A stretch of DNA of 64,000 nucleotides from Streptomyces sp. T39 (GTDB lineage Bacteria; Actinomycetota; Actinomycetes; Streptomycetales; Streptomycetaceae): assembly GCF_008042045.1 (NCBI RefSeq), contig NZ_RDBP01000012.1:2483751-2547750 (forward strand). Reading direction: 5' to 3'. Below, piece after piece: positions 43,437-51,502 of this stretch. Within the stretch, counting starts at the first letter, position 1, and every line of letters begins with the position of its first letter. The notes under the pieces are model-generated. The model worked only from the letters and a program-made list of their open reading frames with translations. It was not told the origin of the DNA and ran no database searches. The translations under genes were made by a program, and so were the position numbers.

Positions 43437-44405
43437 TCACACAATCACACGCAGTGCACGGCGAACGCCTGTGAACGTCACGCTCGTACGCAGACCGAGG
43501 TGGTCACCGTCCATCTGGAACGGCAGCGGCACCTTGGAATGCAAGGTGAAGTCCGTCTCGTCGTGCAGCGTGACCGCGTGCTTGCCGTGCGGCCCCCGTT
43601 CGGGGCTCGACGTGAGGAGCTGGGTGCCGTAGCGGGCGACCGCCGGCGTCGAGAGCTTCTTCAGACCGAGCACGTCCAGAGCGGTGTCGAAGGACGCCTT
43701 CGGGGACGCGTATACAGGGCGATTGCCCAGGTAGGTCCAGGGGGAGGTGTTGCAGACTATGGACAGCACCAGGTCCTGCACCGGGTCGGCGCCCGGCCGC
43801 TCCAGGGTGATCGTGCCGCGTCTGCGGTGCGGATCGTCGAGGAACTGGCGCATGACCTGCCGGACGTACAGCGCGTGCGTCGACCGCCGTCCGCGCTCCC
43901 GGTGCTGCTCCACCCTGCCGACGACACCGGCGTCGAAGCCCAGCCCCGCGCAGAACGTGAACCAGCGCTGCGGCACGCCCTCGTCGTCCGTCCCCGGTGT
44001 GCCGGCCGCCAGTCCGAGGCCGACCGTGCGCTCCGTCCGCTCACGCAGCGCGTCCAGGATGGCGCCCGTCGCCTCCACGGCGTCGTTCGGCAGCCCCAGC
44101 GCGCGGGCGAACACATTGGTCGAGCCGCCGGGGACGACCGCGAGACGCGGCAGCCCCTCCGGGTCGGGTCCGTTGTGCAGCAGTCCGTTGACGACCTCGT
44201 TGACCGTGCCGTCGCCGCCCAGGGCGACCACCAGGTCGATGTCGTCCGCCTCGGCGGCCCGCCTCCCGAGGTCGCGCGCGTGACCCCGGTACTCGGTGGA
44301 GACCGCCTCCAGCTTCATCTCGCTCGCGAGCGCGTGGATCAGCACGTCGCGGGTGCGGGCACTGGTGGTGGTTGCTGCCGGATTGACCACGAGAAGTGCG
44401 CGCAT
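43437..44405 (-). CDS. diacylglycerol/sphingosine kinase-family lipid kinase
   Basis: A 322-residue DAGK-catalytic-domain protein. Signatures are LLVVNPAATTT at the N-terminus and VVALGGDGTVNEVVNGLL (the GGDGT nucleotide loop), then VVPGGSTNVFARALGLP. The C-terminal lobe has FCAGLGFDAGVVGRVE and QMDGDHLG. It phosphorylates diacylglycerol or a related lipid. The start ATG 44405 has TACCCT 7 nt upstream on its strand, a leaderless pattern. It is divergent from the small membrane protein gene, 70 nt away, and upstream of wblE. Confidence 0.88.
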   Translation of the reverse strand: MRALLVVNPAATTTSARTRDVLIHALASEMKLEAVSTEYRGHARDLGRRAAEADDIDLVVALGGDGTVNEVVNGLLHNGPDPEGLPRLAVVPGGSTNVFARALGLPNDAVEATGAILDALRERTERTVGLGLAAGTPGTDDEGVPQRWFTFCAGLGFDAGVVGRVEQHRERGRRSTHALYVRQVMRQFLDDPHRRRGTITLERPGADPVQDLVLSIVCNTSPWTYLGNRPVYASPKASFDTALDVLGLKKLSTPAVARYGTQLLTSSPERGPHGKHAVTLHDETDFTLHSKVPLPFQMDGDHLGLRTSVTFTGVRRALRVIV

Positions 44406-44412
44406 GCGATGC

Positions 44413-44418
44413 AGGGTA
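44413..44418 (-). promoter_or_regulatory. leaderless-type -10 hexamer of the lipid kinase
   Basis: TACCCT on the minus strand, 7 nt before the ATG. Confidence 0.5.
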
Positions 44419-44463
44419 CCTACTGAGGGGTACCGGGCCCAGTCCGGGGTTCGCGGGCACGGC

Positions 44464-44469
44464 TACCCT
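44464..44469 (+). promoter_or_regulatory. leaderless-type -10 hexamer of the 136-residue membrane protein
   Basis: TACCCT, 6 nt before the GTG at 44476. Confidence 0.5.
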
Positions 44470-44475
44470 GCTGGG

Positions 44476-44886
44476 GTGAGCAGTGACGACCCCACCCCCC
44501 GCCCCGCCCGCCTCACCGCAGCGGCCGCGGTCTGCGCCGCCGAAGGCCTGGCGCTGGTCGCGGGCGGCCTGTACATGCTGGTGATGGGCCTCTTCGGGGA
44601 CCCCGGAGACTCGGTCTCGGCGGAGACGGGCGGGGTGACCCTGCTCGTCCTCGGCGTGATCCCGCTCGCCGCGGCCCGCGGGCTGTGGCTCCGGCGGAGC
44701 TGGAGCCGGGGGCCCGCGATCATCACCCAGCTCATCGCCCTGATCCCGGCGTGGACGCTGCTGCGCGCCTCGGGCGCGCTCATCCCGCTCGGCATCCTGC
44801 TGGCCGCGGTCGCGGTGACGGGACTGGTGCTGCTGGTGAACCCCACCACGGCGAAGGCGCTGGGCATCGGGGCGCAGGCTCGCTGA
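44476..44886 (+). CDS. four-helix membrane protein of unknown function
   Basis: A 136-residue protein with four transmembrane helices (about residues 12-40, 52-68, 80-98 and 100-120). Segments such as LALVAGGLYMLVMGLFG and GIPLGILLAAVAVTGLVLL are visible. There is no enzymatic motif. Comparable small integral membrane proteins sit beside this lipid kinase in other streptomycetes as I recall. A link to lipid metabolism would be a guess. The GTG start is set by the TACCCT hexamer 6 nt upstream. Confidence 0.78.
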   Translation: MSSDDPTPRPARLTAAAAVCAAEGLALVAGGLYMLVMGLFGDPGDSVSAETGGVTLLVLGVIPLAAARGLWLRRSWSRGPAIITQLIALIPAWTLLRASGALIPLGILLAAVAVTGLVLLVNPTTAKALGIGAQAR

Positions 44887-45070
44887 CGCCCGCGGGGGCG
44901 GGGGCCGCTGCGCCGGGGCTCGTTCGCGAGGGCGTCGCGCCGGGGCCGTGTGCACGGTGCGGGCCGGTGGCCCCGGCACGGCCTTCGGCGGTGTCCTCGA
45001 TCGCCGGACGGGCTGGATCCTCCGCACCCGCGACGGCCCCGCAGGGCAGAACGGCCCCGCGCAGCGGAAA

Positions 45071-45107
45071 GCGGCGCCCCCGGGGGAGCGGACCCCGAAA
45101 GCGCCGC
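45071..45107 (-). terminator. hairpin downstream of sigH
   Basis: GCGGCGC pairs with GCGCCGC across a GC-rich interior, 8 nt beyond the sigH stop. Confidence 0.5.
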
Positions 45108-45114
45108 CCGAGGG

Positions 45115-46077
45115 CTACTCCTCGACGAGGAGCTTCTCGCGGAGCTGCGCCAGGGTCCGCGCCAGCAGGCGCGACACGTGCATCTGCGAGATGCCGACCT
45201 CCTGCGCGATCTGCGACTGCGTCATGTTCCCGAAGAACCGCAGCAGCAGGATGCGCTTCTCCCGCGGCGGCAGCCCCTCCAGCAGCGGCTTGAGCGACTC
45301 GCGGTACTCGACGCCCTCCAGCGCCTCGTCCTCCGCGCCGAGCGTGTCCGCCACGGCGGGCGACTCGTCGTCCGTGTCGGGGACGTCCAGCGACAGCGTG
45401 GAGTAGGCGTTCGCCGACTCCAGGCCCTCCAGGACCTCCTCCTCCGAGATGCCGAGACGTTCGGCGAGCTCGTGGACGGTCGGGGACCGGCCGTGCTGCT
45501 GCGAGAGCTCCGCGGTCGCCGTGGTCAGGGCGAGCCGCAGCTCCTGCAGCCGGCGGGGCACCCGCACCGCCCAGCCCTTGTCGCGGAAGTGCCGCTTGAT
45601 CTCGCCCACCACGGTGGGCGTCGCGTACGTCGAGAACTCGACACCGCGCTCCGGGTCGAAGCGGTCCACCGACTTGATGAGACCGATCGTCGCGACCTGC
45701 GTCAGGTCGTCCAGCGGCTCCCCGCGGTTGCGGAAGCGGCGTGCCAGGTGCTCGACGAGCGGCAGGTGCATCCGGACGAGCCGGTTGCGCAGTTCCGCAC
45801 GCTGGGGCGACTGCTCGGGCAGCGAACGGAGCTCTATGAACAGGGCACGCGCCCCGCTGCGGTCGTGCGGATCCTGCCTCTGTCCGTGCTCGCTCATACG
45901 GTCCGCCCGCTCTGCCCGCGCCTGCGCCTGCTTCACCGGGGCCGCGAGGGCCTCGGGTTCGTCCACCACCGGGTGCGGGCGCGCCTGCTGCTCCGGGATG
46001 CCGGCCGACGCGCTCAGCACCCTGGGGCTACGCTCCTCGTCCTCCCGCATCGGACCATCCCCGTTTCCGTTGCTCAC
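45115..46077 (-). CDS. sigH: stress-response sigma factor SigH (SigB/SigF family)
   Basis: A 320-residue group 3 sigma factor for osmotic stress and development. An Ala/Glu/Arg-rich N-terminal extension covers about residues 1-75. Region 2 follows (LPLVEHLARRFRNRGEPLDDLTQVATIGLIKSVDRFDPERG; FSTYATPTVVGEIKRHFRDKGW), then region 3, then region 4 (LPPREKRILLLRFFGNMTQSQIAQEVGISQMHVSRLLA). GTG 46077 overlaps the anti-sigma stop as GTGA. An internal ATG at 45897 (Met61) could give a shorter form; several SigH sizes are known in S. coelicolor. Confidence 0.93.
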   Translation of the reverse strand: MSNGNGDGPMREDEERSPRVLSASAGIPEQQARPHPVVDEPEALAAPVKQAQARAERADRMSEHGQRQDPHDRSGARALFIELRSLPEQSPQRAELRNRLVRMHLPLVEHLARRFRNRGEPLDDLTQVATIGLIKSVDRFDPERGVEFSTYATPTVVGEIKRHFRDKGWAVRVPRRLQELRLALTTATAELSQQHGRSPTVHELAERLGISEEEVLEGLESANAYSTLSLDVPDTDDESPAVADTLGAEDEALEGVEYRESLKPLLEGLPPREKRILLLRFFGNMTQSQIAQEVGISQMHVSRLLARTLAQLREKLLVEE

Positions 46078-46487
46078 GCCGGCCCGGGTCCCGCGCCGCG
46101 CTGTTTGTACAGGCTGATGGAGACCGTACGGTCGTCGGCGACCGAGGAGTCGACCTTTCCGGCCAGTGCCGAGAGCACCGTCCAGGCGAAGGTGTCGCGC
46201 TCCGGCGCGCGGCCGTCGGTCGTGGGTGCCGAGACCGTCACCTCCAGCGAGTCGTCGACGAGCCGGAACACGCAGCTCAGGACGGAGCCGGGTACGGCCT
46301 GCTGGAGCAGGATCGCGCACGCCTCGTCGACCGCGATCCGCAGATCCTCGATCTCGTCGAGGGTGAAGTCCAAGCGTGCTGCGAGTCCGGCGGTGGCCGT
46401 ACGCAACACGGACAGGTAGGCACCCGCAGCCGGCAGCCGGACTTCCACGAAGTCCTGGGTCCCGGGCTCGCCTGCGATCTGGGACAC
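46074..46487 (-). CDS. prsH: anti-sigma factor PrsH/UshX (RsbW-like)
   Basis: A 137-residue GHKL-fold anti-sigma factor that binds SigH. It precedes sigH and overlaps it by 4 nt. The helix corresponding to the ATP-binding N-box reads AVDEACAILLQQ: the DEAC part is present, but the asparagine seen in RsbW/SpoIIAB (EACTNAV type) is missing. ATP use or kinase activity is therefore doubtful. The G-box region DGRAPERDTFAW is recognisable but altered. The GTG at 46487 has GGAGG 5 nt upstream. A perfect 9-bp inverted repeat lies in its leader. Confidence 0.87.
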   Translation of the reverse strand: MSQIAGEPGTQDFVEVRLPAAGAYLSVLRTATAGLAARLDFTLDEIEDLRIAVDEACAILLQQAVPGSVLSCVFRLVDDSLEVTVSAPTTDGRAPERDTFAWTVLSALAGKVDSSVADDRTVSISLYKQRGAGPGPA

Positions 46488-46521
46488 CCTCACCTCCAAG
46501 GTGGCACAAGCTCTTTCTGGG

Positions 46522-46541
46522 CCGCGGGAAGGTTCCCGCGG
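46522..46541. repeat. inverted repeat in the prsH-sigH leader
   Basis: CCGCGGGAA-GG-TTCCCGCGG, 35 nt upstream of the prsH start: an operator or leader hairpin. Confidence 0.6.
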
Positions 46542-46634
46542 GAGTGCGGCACGTGGTTACGTAGCCGGTATTGGCCTGGCGACGCTATCGCGATCCGTGG
46601 TTCTCTGTCGCCGGGGACCCCCGAGCCGATGACT

Positions 46635-46649
46635 GTCACTCATGGTAAG
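46635..46649. promoter_or_regulatory. candidate BldD operator upstream of prsH-sigH
   Basis: GTCACTCATGGTAAG fits the BldD pseudopalindrome (nTnACnCwGnGTnAn) at all but one fixed position. sigH is a known BldD target in S. coelicolor. The flanking DNA (ATATGAGTAC) is AT-rich for this genome. Confidence 0.5.
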
Positions 46650-46727
46650 CATATGAGTACGCACAGTGGCTAGAGGTCGACGCCGCCCAATTGCGCGGAT
46701 CCGGCGGATGGTTGACGTACCCAGACG

Positions 46728-46988
46728 TCAGACGATCGAATCGTCCACGAAGCACCACCGCCACACCTGACCTGGCTCGAAACTGCGCATCACGGCGTGT
46801 GCCGTGTCCCCGTAGTGCGCCCTGGCATGGCGGAGGGGCGAGGAGTCGCAGCAGGCCACGTGTCCGCACTCGAGACAGAGCCGGAGCTGCACGGGATGGG
46901 TGCCCGCGGCCTCGCACTCGGTGCACGTCATGCTCAGCGGCACCGGTTCCGGGCGCGGAAGCTCTGCTACATGCGGACAGTCGCTCAT
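46728..46988 (-). CDS. UBP-type zinc-finger protein
   Basis: An 86-residue single zf-UBP domain. The ordered Cys/His set is CPHV, CTEC, LCLECGHVACCDSS, HARAHYGDTAHAV. The eukaryotic finger of this type binds the C-terminus of ubiquitin. Bacteria lack that target, so the ligand here is unknown; Pup or another C-terminus is speculation. The ATG at 46988 has TAATCT 7 nt upstream on its strand and no ribosome site. It is divergent from the Na+/H+ antiporter, 44 nt away. Confidence 0.85.
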   Translation of the reverse strand: MSDCPHVAELPRPEPVPLSMTCTECEAAGTHPVQLRLCLECGHVACCDSSPLRHARAHYGDTAHAVMRSFEPGQVWRWCFVDDSIV

Positions 46989-46995
46989 GATTGCC

Positions 46996-47001
46996 AGATT
47001 A
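46996..47001 (-). promoter_or_regulatory. leaderless-type -10 hexamer of the UBP finger gene
   Basis: TAATCT on the minus strand, 7 nt before the ATG. Confidence 0.55.
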
Positions 47002-47032
47002 CGACGCTGCAGACCGACGTGAGGTCCCCGTG

Positions 47033-48628
47033 ATGGAAGCACTGCCCCTGGTGGGGCTGATCGCCGTGAGCGCCGCTGTCGCGGGGGCCGCACGCCGCAC
47101 ACCCGTGCCGGCCCCTCTGCTGCTGGTGGCCGCCGGCCTGATCGCCTCCTATGTGCCGGGAGTGCCCGAGTACCACCTCGACCCGCACATCGTGCTGCCG
47201 CTGATCCTGCCCCCGCTGCTGCACACGGCCGCCCTCGACAGCTCCTACCTCGACCTGCGGGCCAACGCCCGGCCGGTAGCCCTGCTGTCCGTGGGGTACG
47301 TCCTGTTCGCGACGGTCGTGGTCGGGTATCTCGCGTACGTCTTCGTCCCGGACCTGCCGCTGACCGCGGCCCTGGTCCTCGGCGCGGTCGTCGCGCCCCC
47401 CGACGCGGTCGCCGCCACGGCCATCGCGCGCAAGCTGGGGCTGCCGCACCGCATCACCACGATCCTGCAGGGCGAGTCCCTGGTGAACGACGCGACGGCG
47501 ATCACCGCGTACAAGGTCGCGCTGGCCGCGGCCGTCGGGGCGGGCGCGAGCTGGGCGGCCGGGCTGGGCGAGTTCGTGCTCGCCTCGGTGGGCGGCATCG
47601 CCGTCGGGCTGGTGCTCATGCTGCCGATCCACTGGCTGCGCACCCGGCTGAAGGAGCCGCTGCTCCAGAACACCCTCTCGCTGCTCATCCCGTTCGTGGC
47701 CTACGCGGCGGCCGAGGAGGTGCATGCCTCCGGTGTGCTCGCGGTCGTCGTCGTCGCGCTCTACCTGGGACACCACTCCTCGCAGGTCGACTTCGCCACC
47801 CGGCTCCAGGAGGAGGCGGTCTGGAAGATGGTCGCCTTCGTCCTGGAGTCCGCGGTGTTCGCCCTGATCGGGCTCCAGCTGGCGATCGTGGTGGAGGACC
47901 TCGGGCCGTACGGGGTGGGGGAGGCGCTCTGGTACGCGGTGGCGGTCTTCGTCACCGTCGTCGTGGTGCGCTTCGTCTGGGTCTACCCGGCCACCTTCCT
48001 GCCGCGCAGACTCTCCCGGCGGGTCAGGGAACGGGAGCCGGACGTGAACTGGACCGCGCCGCTGATCGTCGGCTGGGCGGGGATGCGCGGTGTGGTCTCG
48101 CTGGCCATCGCGTTCTCGATTCCCCCCGTCATGGAGGACGGCGAGCCCTTCCCGGGCCGCAGCCTGGTGCTCTTCCTGACCTTCACCACGGTGATCGGCA
48201 CGCTGGTCGTGCAGGGGCTGTCGCTGCCCCCGCTGATCCGGGTCCTGAAGCTCCCGGGGCGTGACGTGTACGCCGAGACGCTGGCCGAGGCGCAGGCCCA
48301 GAGCGAGGCGTCCGCCGCCGCCGAGCGCCGGCTGGACGAACTCCTCGCCGACGAGCGCAACAGCCTGCCGCAGCCGCTCGCGGACCGTCTCCGCACCGTG
48401 CTGGAACGGCGGCGCAACGCCGTGTGGGAACGGCTCGGCGCGGTCAACGAGATCACCGGGGAGTCCGCGGACGACATCTACCGCAGGCTCGCGCGCGAGA
48501 TGATCTCCGCGGAACGGGACGTCTTCGTCTCCCTGCGCGACCAGCGGCGGATCGACGACGAGATGATGCGCACGCTGCTGCGCCGGCTGGACCTGGAGGA
48601 GGCGGCCGCCTACCGCGAGGAGGGGTAG
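47033..48628 (+). CDS. CPA1-type Na+/H+ antiporter
   Basis: A 531-residue transporter with about 12 transmembrane helices in the first ~400 residues. A ~110-residue charged cytoplasmic C-terminus follows, rich in Ala/Glu/Arg and probably coiled coil (QAQSEASAAAERRLDELLADE). Family motifs are LPPLLHTAALDSSYLDLR, VVAPPDAVAATAIA, ILQGESLVNDATAI and VGWAGMRGVVSLAIAF. It exports sodium in exchange for protons. The ATG at 47033 has GAGGT 7 nt upstream. Confidence 0.9.
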   Translation: MEALPLVGLIAVSAAVAGAARRTPVPAPLLLVAAGLIASYVPGVPEYHLDPHIVLPLILPPLLHTAALDSSYLDLRANARPVALLSVGYVLFATVVVGYLAYVFVPDLPLTAALVLGAVVAPPDAVAATAIARKLGLPHRITTILQGESLVNDATAITAYKVALAAAVGAGASWAAGLGEFVLASVGGIAVGLVLMLPIHWLRTRLKEPLLQNTLSLLIPFVAYAAAEEVHASGVLAVVVVALYLGHHSSQVDFATRLQEEAVWKMVAFVLESAVFALIGLQLAIVVEDLGPYGVGEALWYAVAVFVTVVVVRFVWVYPATFLPRRLSRRVREREPDVNWTAPLIVGWAGMRGVVSLAIAFSIPPVMEDGEPFPGRSLVLFLTFTTVIGTLVVQGLSLPPLIRVLKLPGRDVYAETLAEAQAQSEASAAAERRLDELLADERNSLPQPLADRLRTVLERRRNAVWERLGAVNEITGESADDIYRRLAREMISAERDVFVSLRDQRRIDDEMMRTLLRRLDLEEAAAYREEG

Positions 48629-48677
48629 CCGCCCTGGCGGGCGGATGTCTCGGCGTGCGCCGGGCAGGGCGGGGCTC

Positions 48678-48712
48678 GGCGCCCCGCGCGGGTCTCGGCG
48701 GGTGGGGGCGCC
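48678..48712. terminator. possible bidirectional hairpin, antiporter / PLP enzyme
   Basis: GGCGCCCC pairs with GGGGCGCC across a 19-nt loop between convergent genes. Confidence 0.35.
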
Positions 48713-48718
48713 GGGTGA

Positions 48719-49669
48719 TCAGCGGGGCTGTGGCGGGTCGTCGGGCCGGCCCGTGATCACGGCCGCCAGGACGGTGCCGGACGGGAAGGCGCCCTCGGCC
48801 GCCAGCACGCTCAGGGCGTACAGCAGCTTGGCCACGTAGACGCGTTCGACGGGCAGCCCGTGGCGGTCCTCGAAGTCTGCGGCGAACGCGTCGAGCGCCG
48901 CGGTGCCGCGCGCGTAGCCGCCGAAGTGGAACCGGTCCTCCACCGACCAGTCGCCGGCCGGGCCGCCGAACGCCGCGCGCTGGAGGTCCCGGACCTCCCC
49001 GCCGAGGAACCCGCCCCGCAGCACGGCGACGCCGAGCGCGCGCCGCCCGGGCCCGAGGCCCGCGGCGAGCCCGGCGAGCGTACCGCCGGTGCCGCAGGCG
49101 ACGGCGGCGACGGAGACCTCCGCAAGGTCGTCGCGCAGCTCGGCGCCGAGCTGCGCGCAGCCGCGGGCGGCCAGGGCGTTGGAGCCGCCCTCGGGCACCA
49201 CGTACACGTCGTCCGCGTCCGCCCCGGCGACGGCGCCCGCCTCGGCGGCGAATCGGGCCAGCACGGCGGGCTCGTGCTTGGCGCGGTACGACCGCCGGTC
49301 GGCGAAGATCAGCCGCATCCCGTCGGCGACGCAGCGGCTCAGCGAGGGGTTCAGGGGCCGGGACGCCAGTTCGTCGCCGCGTACGACGCCGACGGTCGGG
49401 AAGCCGAGCAGCCGGCCCGCGGCGGCCGTGGCCCGCAGATGGTTGGAGTACGCGCCGCCGAAGGTGAGCACCGTCCGCCCCCGTGCGGCGCGCAGGTTCG
49501 GCGCCAGCTTGCGCCACTTGTTGCCAGGCAGGTCCGGATGGATCAGATCGTCCCGCTTGAGCAGCAGACGTACGCCGTGGCGCTCGAACCGCTCGTCGGC
49601 GACGGGCTGCAGCGGCGACGGCAGACGGGGCCGCAGCGCGGCGGCGAGGTCGGGCGTCCGGCTGGTCAC
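48719..49669 (-). CDS. PLP-dependent D-cysteine desulfhydrase / ACC deaminase family enzyme
   Basis: A 316-residue fold-type II PLP enzyme. The Schiff-base lysine is Lys51 in LPGNKWRKL. The substrate carboxylate loop is FGGAYSNHLRATAAA. The phosphate loop is ACGTGGTLAGLAAG. The family includes D-cysteine desulfhydrase and 1-aminocyclopropane-1-carboxylate deaminase; which one applies cannot be settled here. The GTG at 49669 follows GTGGGG. It converges with the antiporter gene and is divergent from the polyprenyl synthase gene. Confidence 0.85.
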   Translation of the reverse strand: MTSRTPDLAAALRPRLPSPLQPVADERFERHGVRLLLKRDDLIHPDLPGNKWRKLAPNLRAARGRTVLTFGGAYSNHLRATAAAGRLLGFPTVGVVRGDELASRPLNPSLSRCVADGMRLIFADRRSYRAKHEPAVLARFAAEAGAVAGADADDVYVVPEGGSNALAARGCAQLGAELRDDLAEVSVAAVACGTGGTLAGLAAGLGPGRRALGVAVLRGGFLGGEVRDLQRAAFGGPAGDWSVEDRFHFGGYARGTAALDAFAADFEDRHGLPVERVYVAKLLYALSVLAAEGAFPSGTVLAAVITGRPDDPPQPR

Positions 49670-49916
49670 CCCCACATTGTCGCGGGTGCGGGCGGTCGTT
49701 CCCTGCCCGCTTCCCGGCGATCCAGTCCCACCCGTTTGTGTAATGGTGCGACCACGTTCCGTGCTGAAAGGCTTTTCCTCGCAGGTCGGAGAAATCGACG
49801 AGAGGCAGGCGCAGGCCCGCCGGGGGCGTGTGCCTGCCCGCACCCCGGCCCGCGACCGGTCCCCGTCTCCGCGGAACCCGCGACCGATCCCCGTCTTTCC
49901 AGAAAAGGACCGCCCG

Positions 49917-50954
49917 TTGACCATTCCGGACACCGTCGAGGCCCGTGAGGCCGTCGACCTGCTGGACCGCACCCGCGCCGCGGTCCAGCCCGAGATCCGT
50001 GCCGCGTGCGGCACCCTGCCGGGGCCGATGCGCCGTGTGGCGATGTACCACTTCGGCTGGGAGCAGACGGACGGCACCCCGGCGCCGGGCGCGGGCGGAA
50101 AGGCCATCCGCCCCGCGCTCGTGCTCGCCTCCTGCCGCGCTCTGGGCGGTGACCCGGACCGCGCGGTACGGGCCGCGGCCGCCGTGGAGCTCGCGCACAA
50201 CTTCACGCTCCTGCACGACGACGTCATCGACGAGGACGCCACCCGCAGGCACCGCCCCACGGCCTGGACGGTCTTCGGCACCGCCGACGCCGTCCTCGCG
50301 GGCGACGCGATGCTGGCGCTCGCCCTGCGGCTGCTCGCCGAGGACCCCTGGCCGCGCTCGGCCGAGGCGTCCGCCCGCCTCGCCTCCTGCGTGATCGAAC
50401 TGTGCGCGGGCCAGCAGATCGACTGCGCCTTCGAGGAGCGTCCGCCGGAGGAGGTCACCCCGGAGGAGTGCCTCGGGATGGCGACCGCCAAGACCGGCGC
50501 GCTGCTGGGCGCCTCCTGCGCCATCGGCGCGCTGTACGCGGGGGCGGCCGAGGAGGAGGTGCGCGCGATGGACGCCTTCGGCAGGGAGGCGGGCCTGGCC
50601 TTCCAGTTCATCGACGACCTGATCGGCATCTGGGGGGACCCGGAGCGCACGGGGAAGCCGGCCGGGGCCGACCTCGCGGCGCGCAAGAAGTCGCTGCCGG
50701 TGGTCGCGGCGCTCGCCTCGGGCACCCCGGCGGGGGCCGAGCTGGCCGAGCTGTACCGCGGTCCGATGGGCGCCTCGGCGGTGGCGCGGGCGGCGGATGC
50801 GGTGGAGCGGGCGGGAGGCCGGGACTGGGCGCAGGCGCAGGCCGCCGAGCGGATGTCCCTGGCCGTCGGGGAGCTCTCCCGTGCGGTGCCGGACCTGGGG
50901 GCCGCCGGTGACCTGTTGTCGCTGGCCGAGTTCGTCACCCGGCGGAACCGCTGA
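49917..50954 (+). CDS. trans-isoprenyl diphosphate (polyprenyl) synthase
   Basis: A 345-residue all-helical prenyl synthase condensing isopentenyl diphosphate onto an allylic diphosphate. Blocks are GGKAIRPALVLASC, the first Asp-rich motif LLHDDVIDED, the TAKTGAL segment and the second Asp-rich motif FQFIDDLIGIWGD. Chain length is not predictable by eye. A TTG start at 49917 was chosen because AAAGGA lies 7 nt upstream; the frame is open far upstream but overlaps the divergent PLP-enzyme gene. No terpene cyclase or tailoring gene is adjacent, so this may be a stand-alone enzyme. Confidence 0.87.
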   Translation: MTIPDTVEAREAVDLLDRTRAAVQPEIRAACGTLPGPMRRVAMYHFGWEQTDGTPAPGAGGKAIRPALVLASCRALGGDPDRAVRAAAAVELAHNFTLLHDDVIDEDATRRHRPTAWTVFGTADAVLAGDAMLALALRLLAEDPWPRSAEASARLASCVIELCAGQQIDCAFEERPPEEVTPEECLGMATAKTGALLGASCAIGALYAGAAEEEVRAMDAFGREAGLAFQFIDDLIGIWGDPERTGKPAGADLAARKKSLPVVAALASGTPAGAELAELYRGPMGASAVARAADAVERAGGRDWAQAQAAERMSLAVGELSRAVPDLGAAGDLLSLAEFVTRRNR

Positions 50955-51005
50955 GCGGGGCGCCCGGGGCCGGGCCGCCCGCTGTCCGGGGCGGAACGAC
51001 GGGCC

Positions 51006-51011
51006 TATTCT
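51006..51011 (+). promoter_or_regulatory. leaderless-type -10 hexamer of the zinc-ribbon microprotein
   Basis: TATTCT, 6 nt before the ATG at 51018. Confidence 0.5.
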
Positions 51012-51017
51012 GGTCAT

Positions 51018-51209
51018 ATGGGTACGAAGAGTCAGAAAGCCCGGGATTCGCAGGCCGGCTCGGTCTGCCCCGGCTGCGGCCGGCCCGTTCCGACCGTGGT
51101 CACCCGGCACAAGACGCTCGGCGCGTTCGTCCCGTCCTGGGGGCCGGGACCCTGCACCCACCCCGACTGCTCCCGCAACCCCGGTCAGGAGCCGCGAAGG
51201 GGCGGGTAG
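51018..51209 (+). CDS. 63-residue zinc-ribbon-like protein
   Basis: A short basic protein with two cysteine knuckles: CPGCGRPVP at residues 17-25, and CTHPDC near 46-51. They are separated by TRHKTLGAFVPSWGPGP, suggesting one zinc ribbon. The function is unknown; I recall similar small proteins in streptomycetes. The ATG is set by the TATTCT hexamer 6 nt upstream and there is no Shine-Dalgarno. Confidence 0.72.
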   Translation: MGTKSQKARDSQAGSVCPGCGRPVPTVVTRHKTLGAFVPSWGPGPCTHPDCSRNPGQEPRRGG

Positions 51210-51490
51210 CCCCGGCCGACGGGCGTCCCCTGCGCGGGGATCCGCACGGGCAGGCCGTGTCCCCCGACGGGCACGGGCCGCTCGCCGGGCGTCGCACAGT
51301 GTCTGCCGACGGGCCCGTACGCTCTGCCCCTTGGCTCCCGCCGTCCGCGGTGGGTTCCGGTGCCACCGACGGGCTCCGTCCGCCCGCAGGCGCGGCGGGA
51401 AACGCCGGCGGGAGGCCGCCGCTCGCCCCGGTGGGCCGGCTCCGGTCGACCGAAAGGGCACCTGGTCAGCGCCGGAGGCCCGCCTACCGC

Positions 51491-51496
51491 TACAGT
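51491..51496 (+). promoter_or_regulatory. leaderless-type -10 hexamer of the DUF6304-like gene
   Basis: TACAGT, 6 nt before the ATG at 51503. Confidence 0.5.
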
Positions 51497-51502
51497 CCGC
51501 GC

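Noticed and set aside
49089..49916. Upstream extension of the polyprenyl synthase frame
   Set aside because: It runs antisense through the PLP-enzyme gene; a good AAAGGA site and TTG start exist at 49917.
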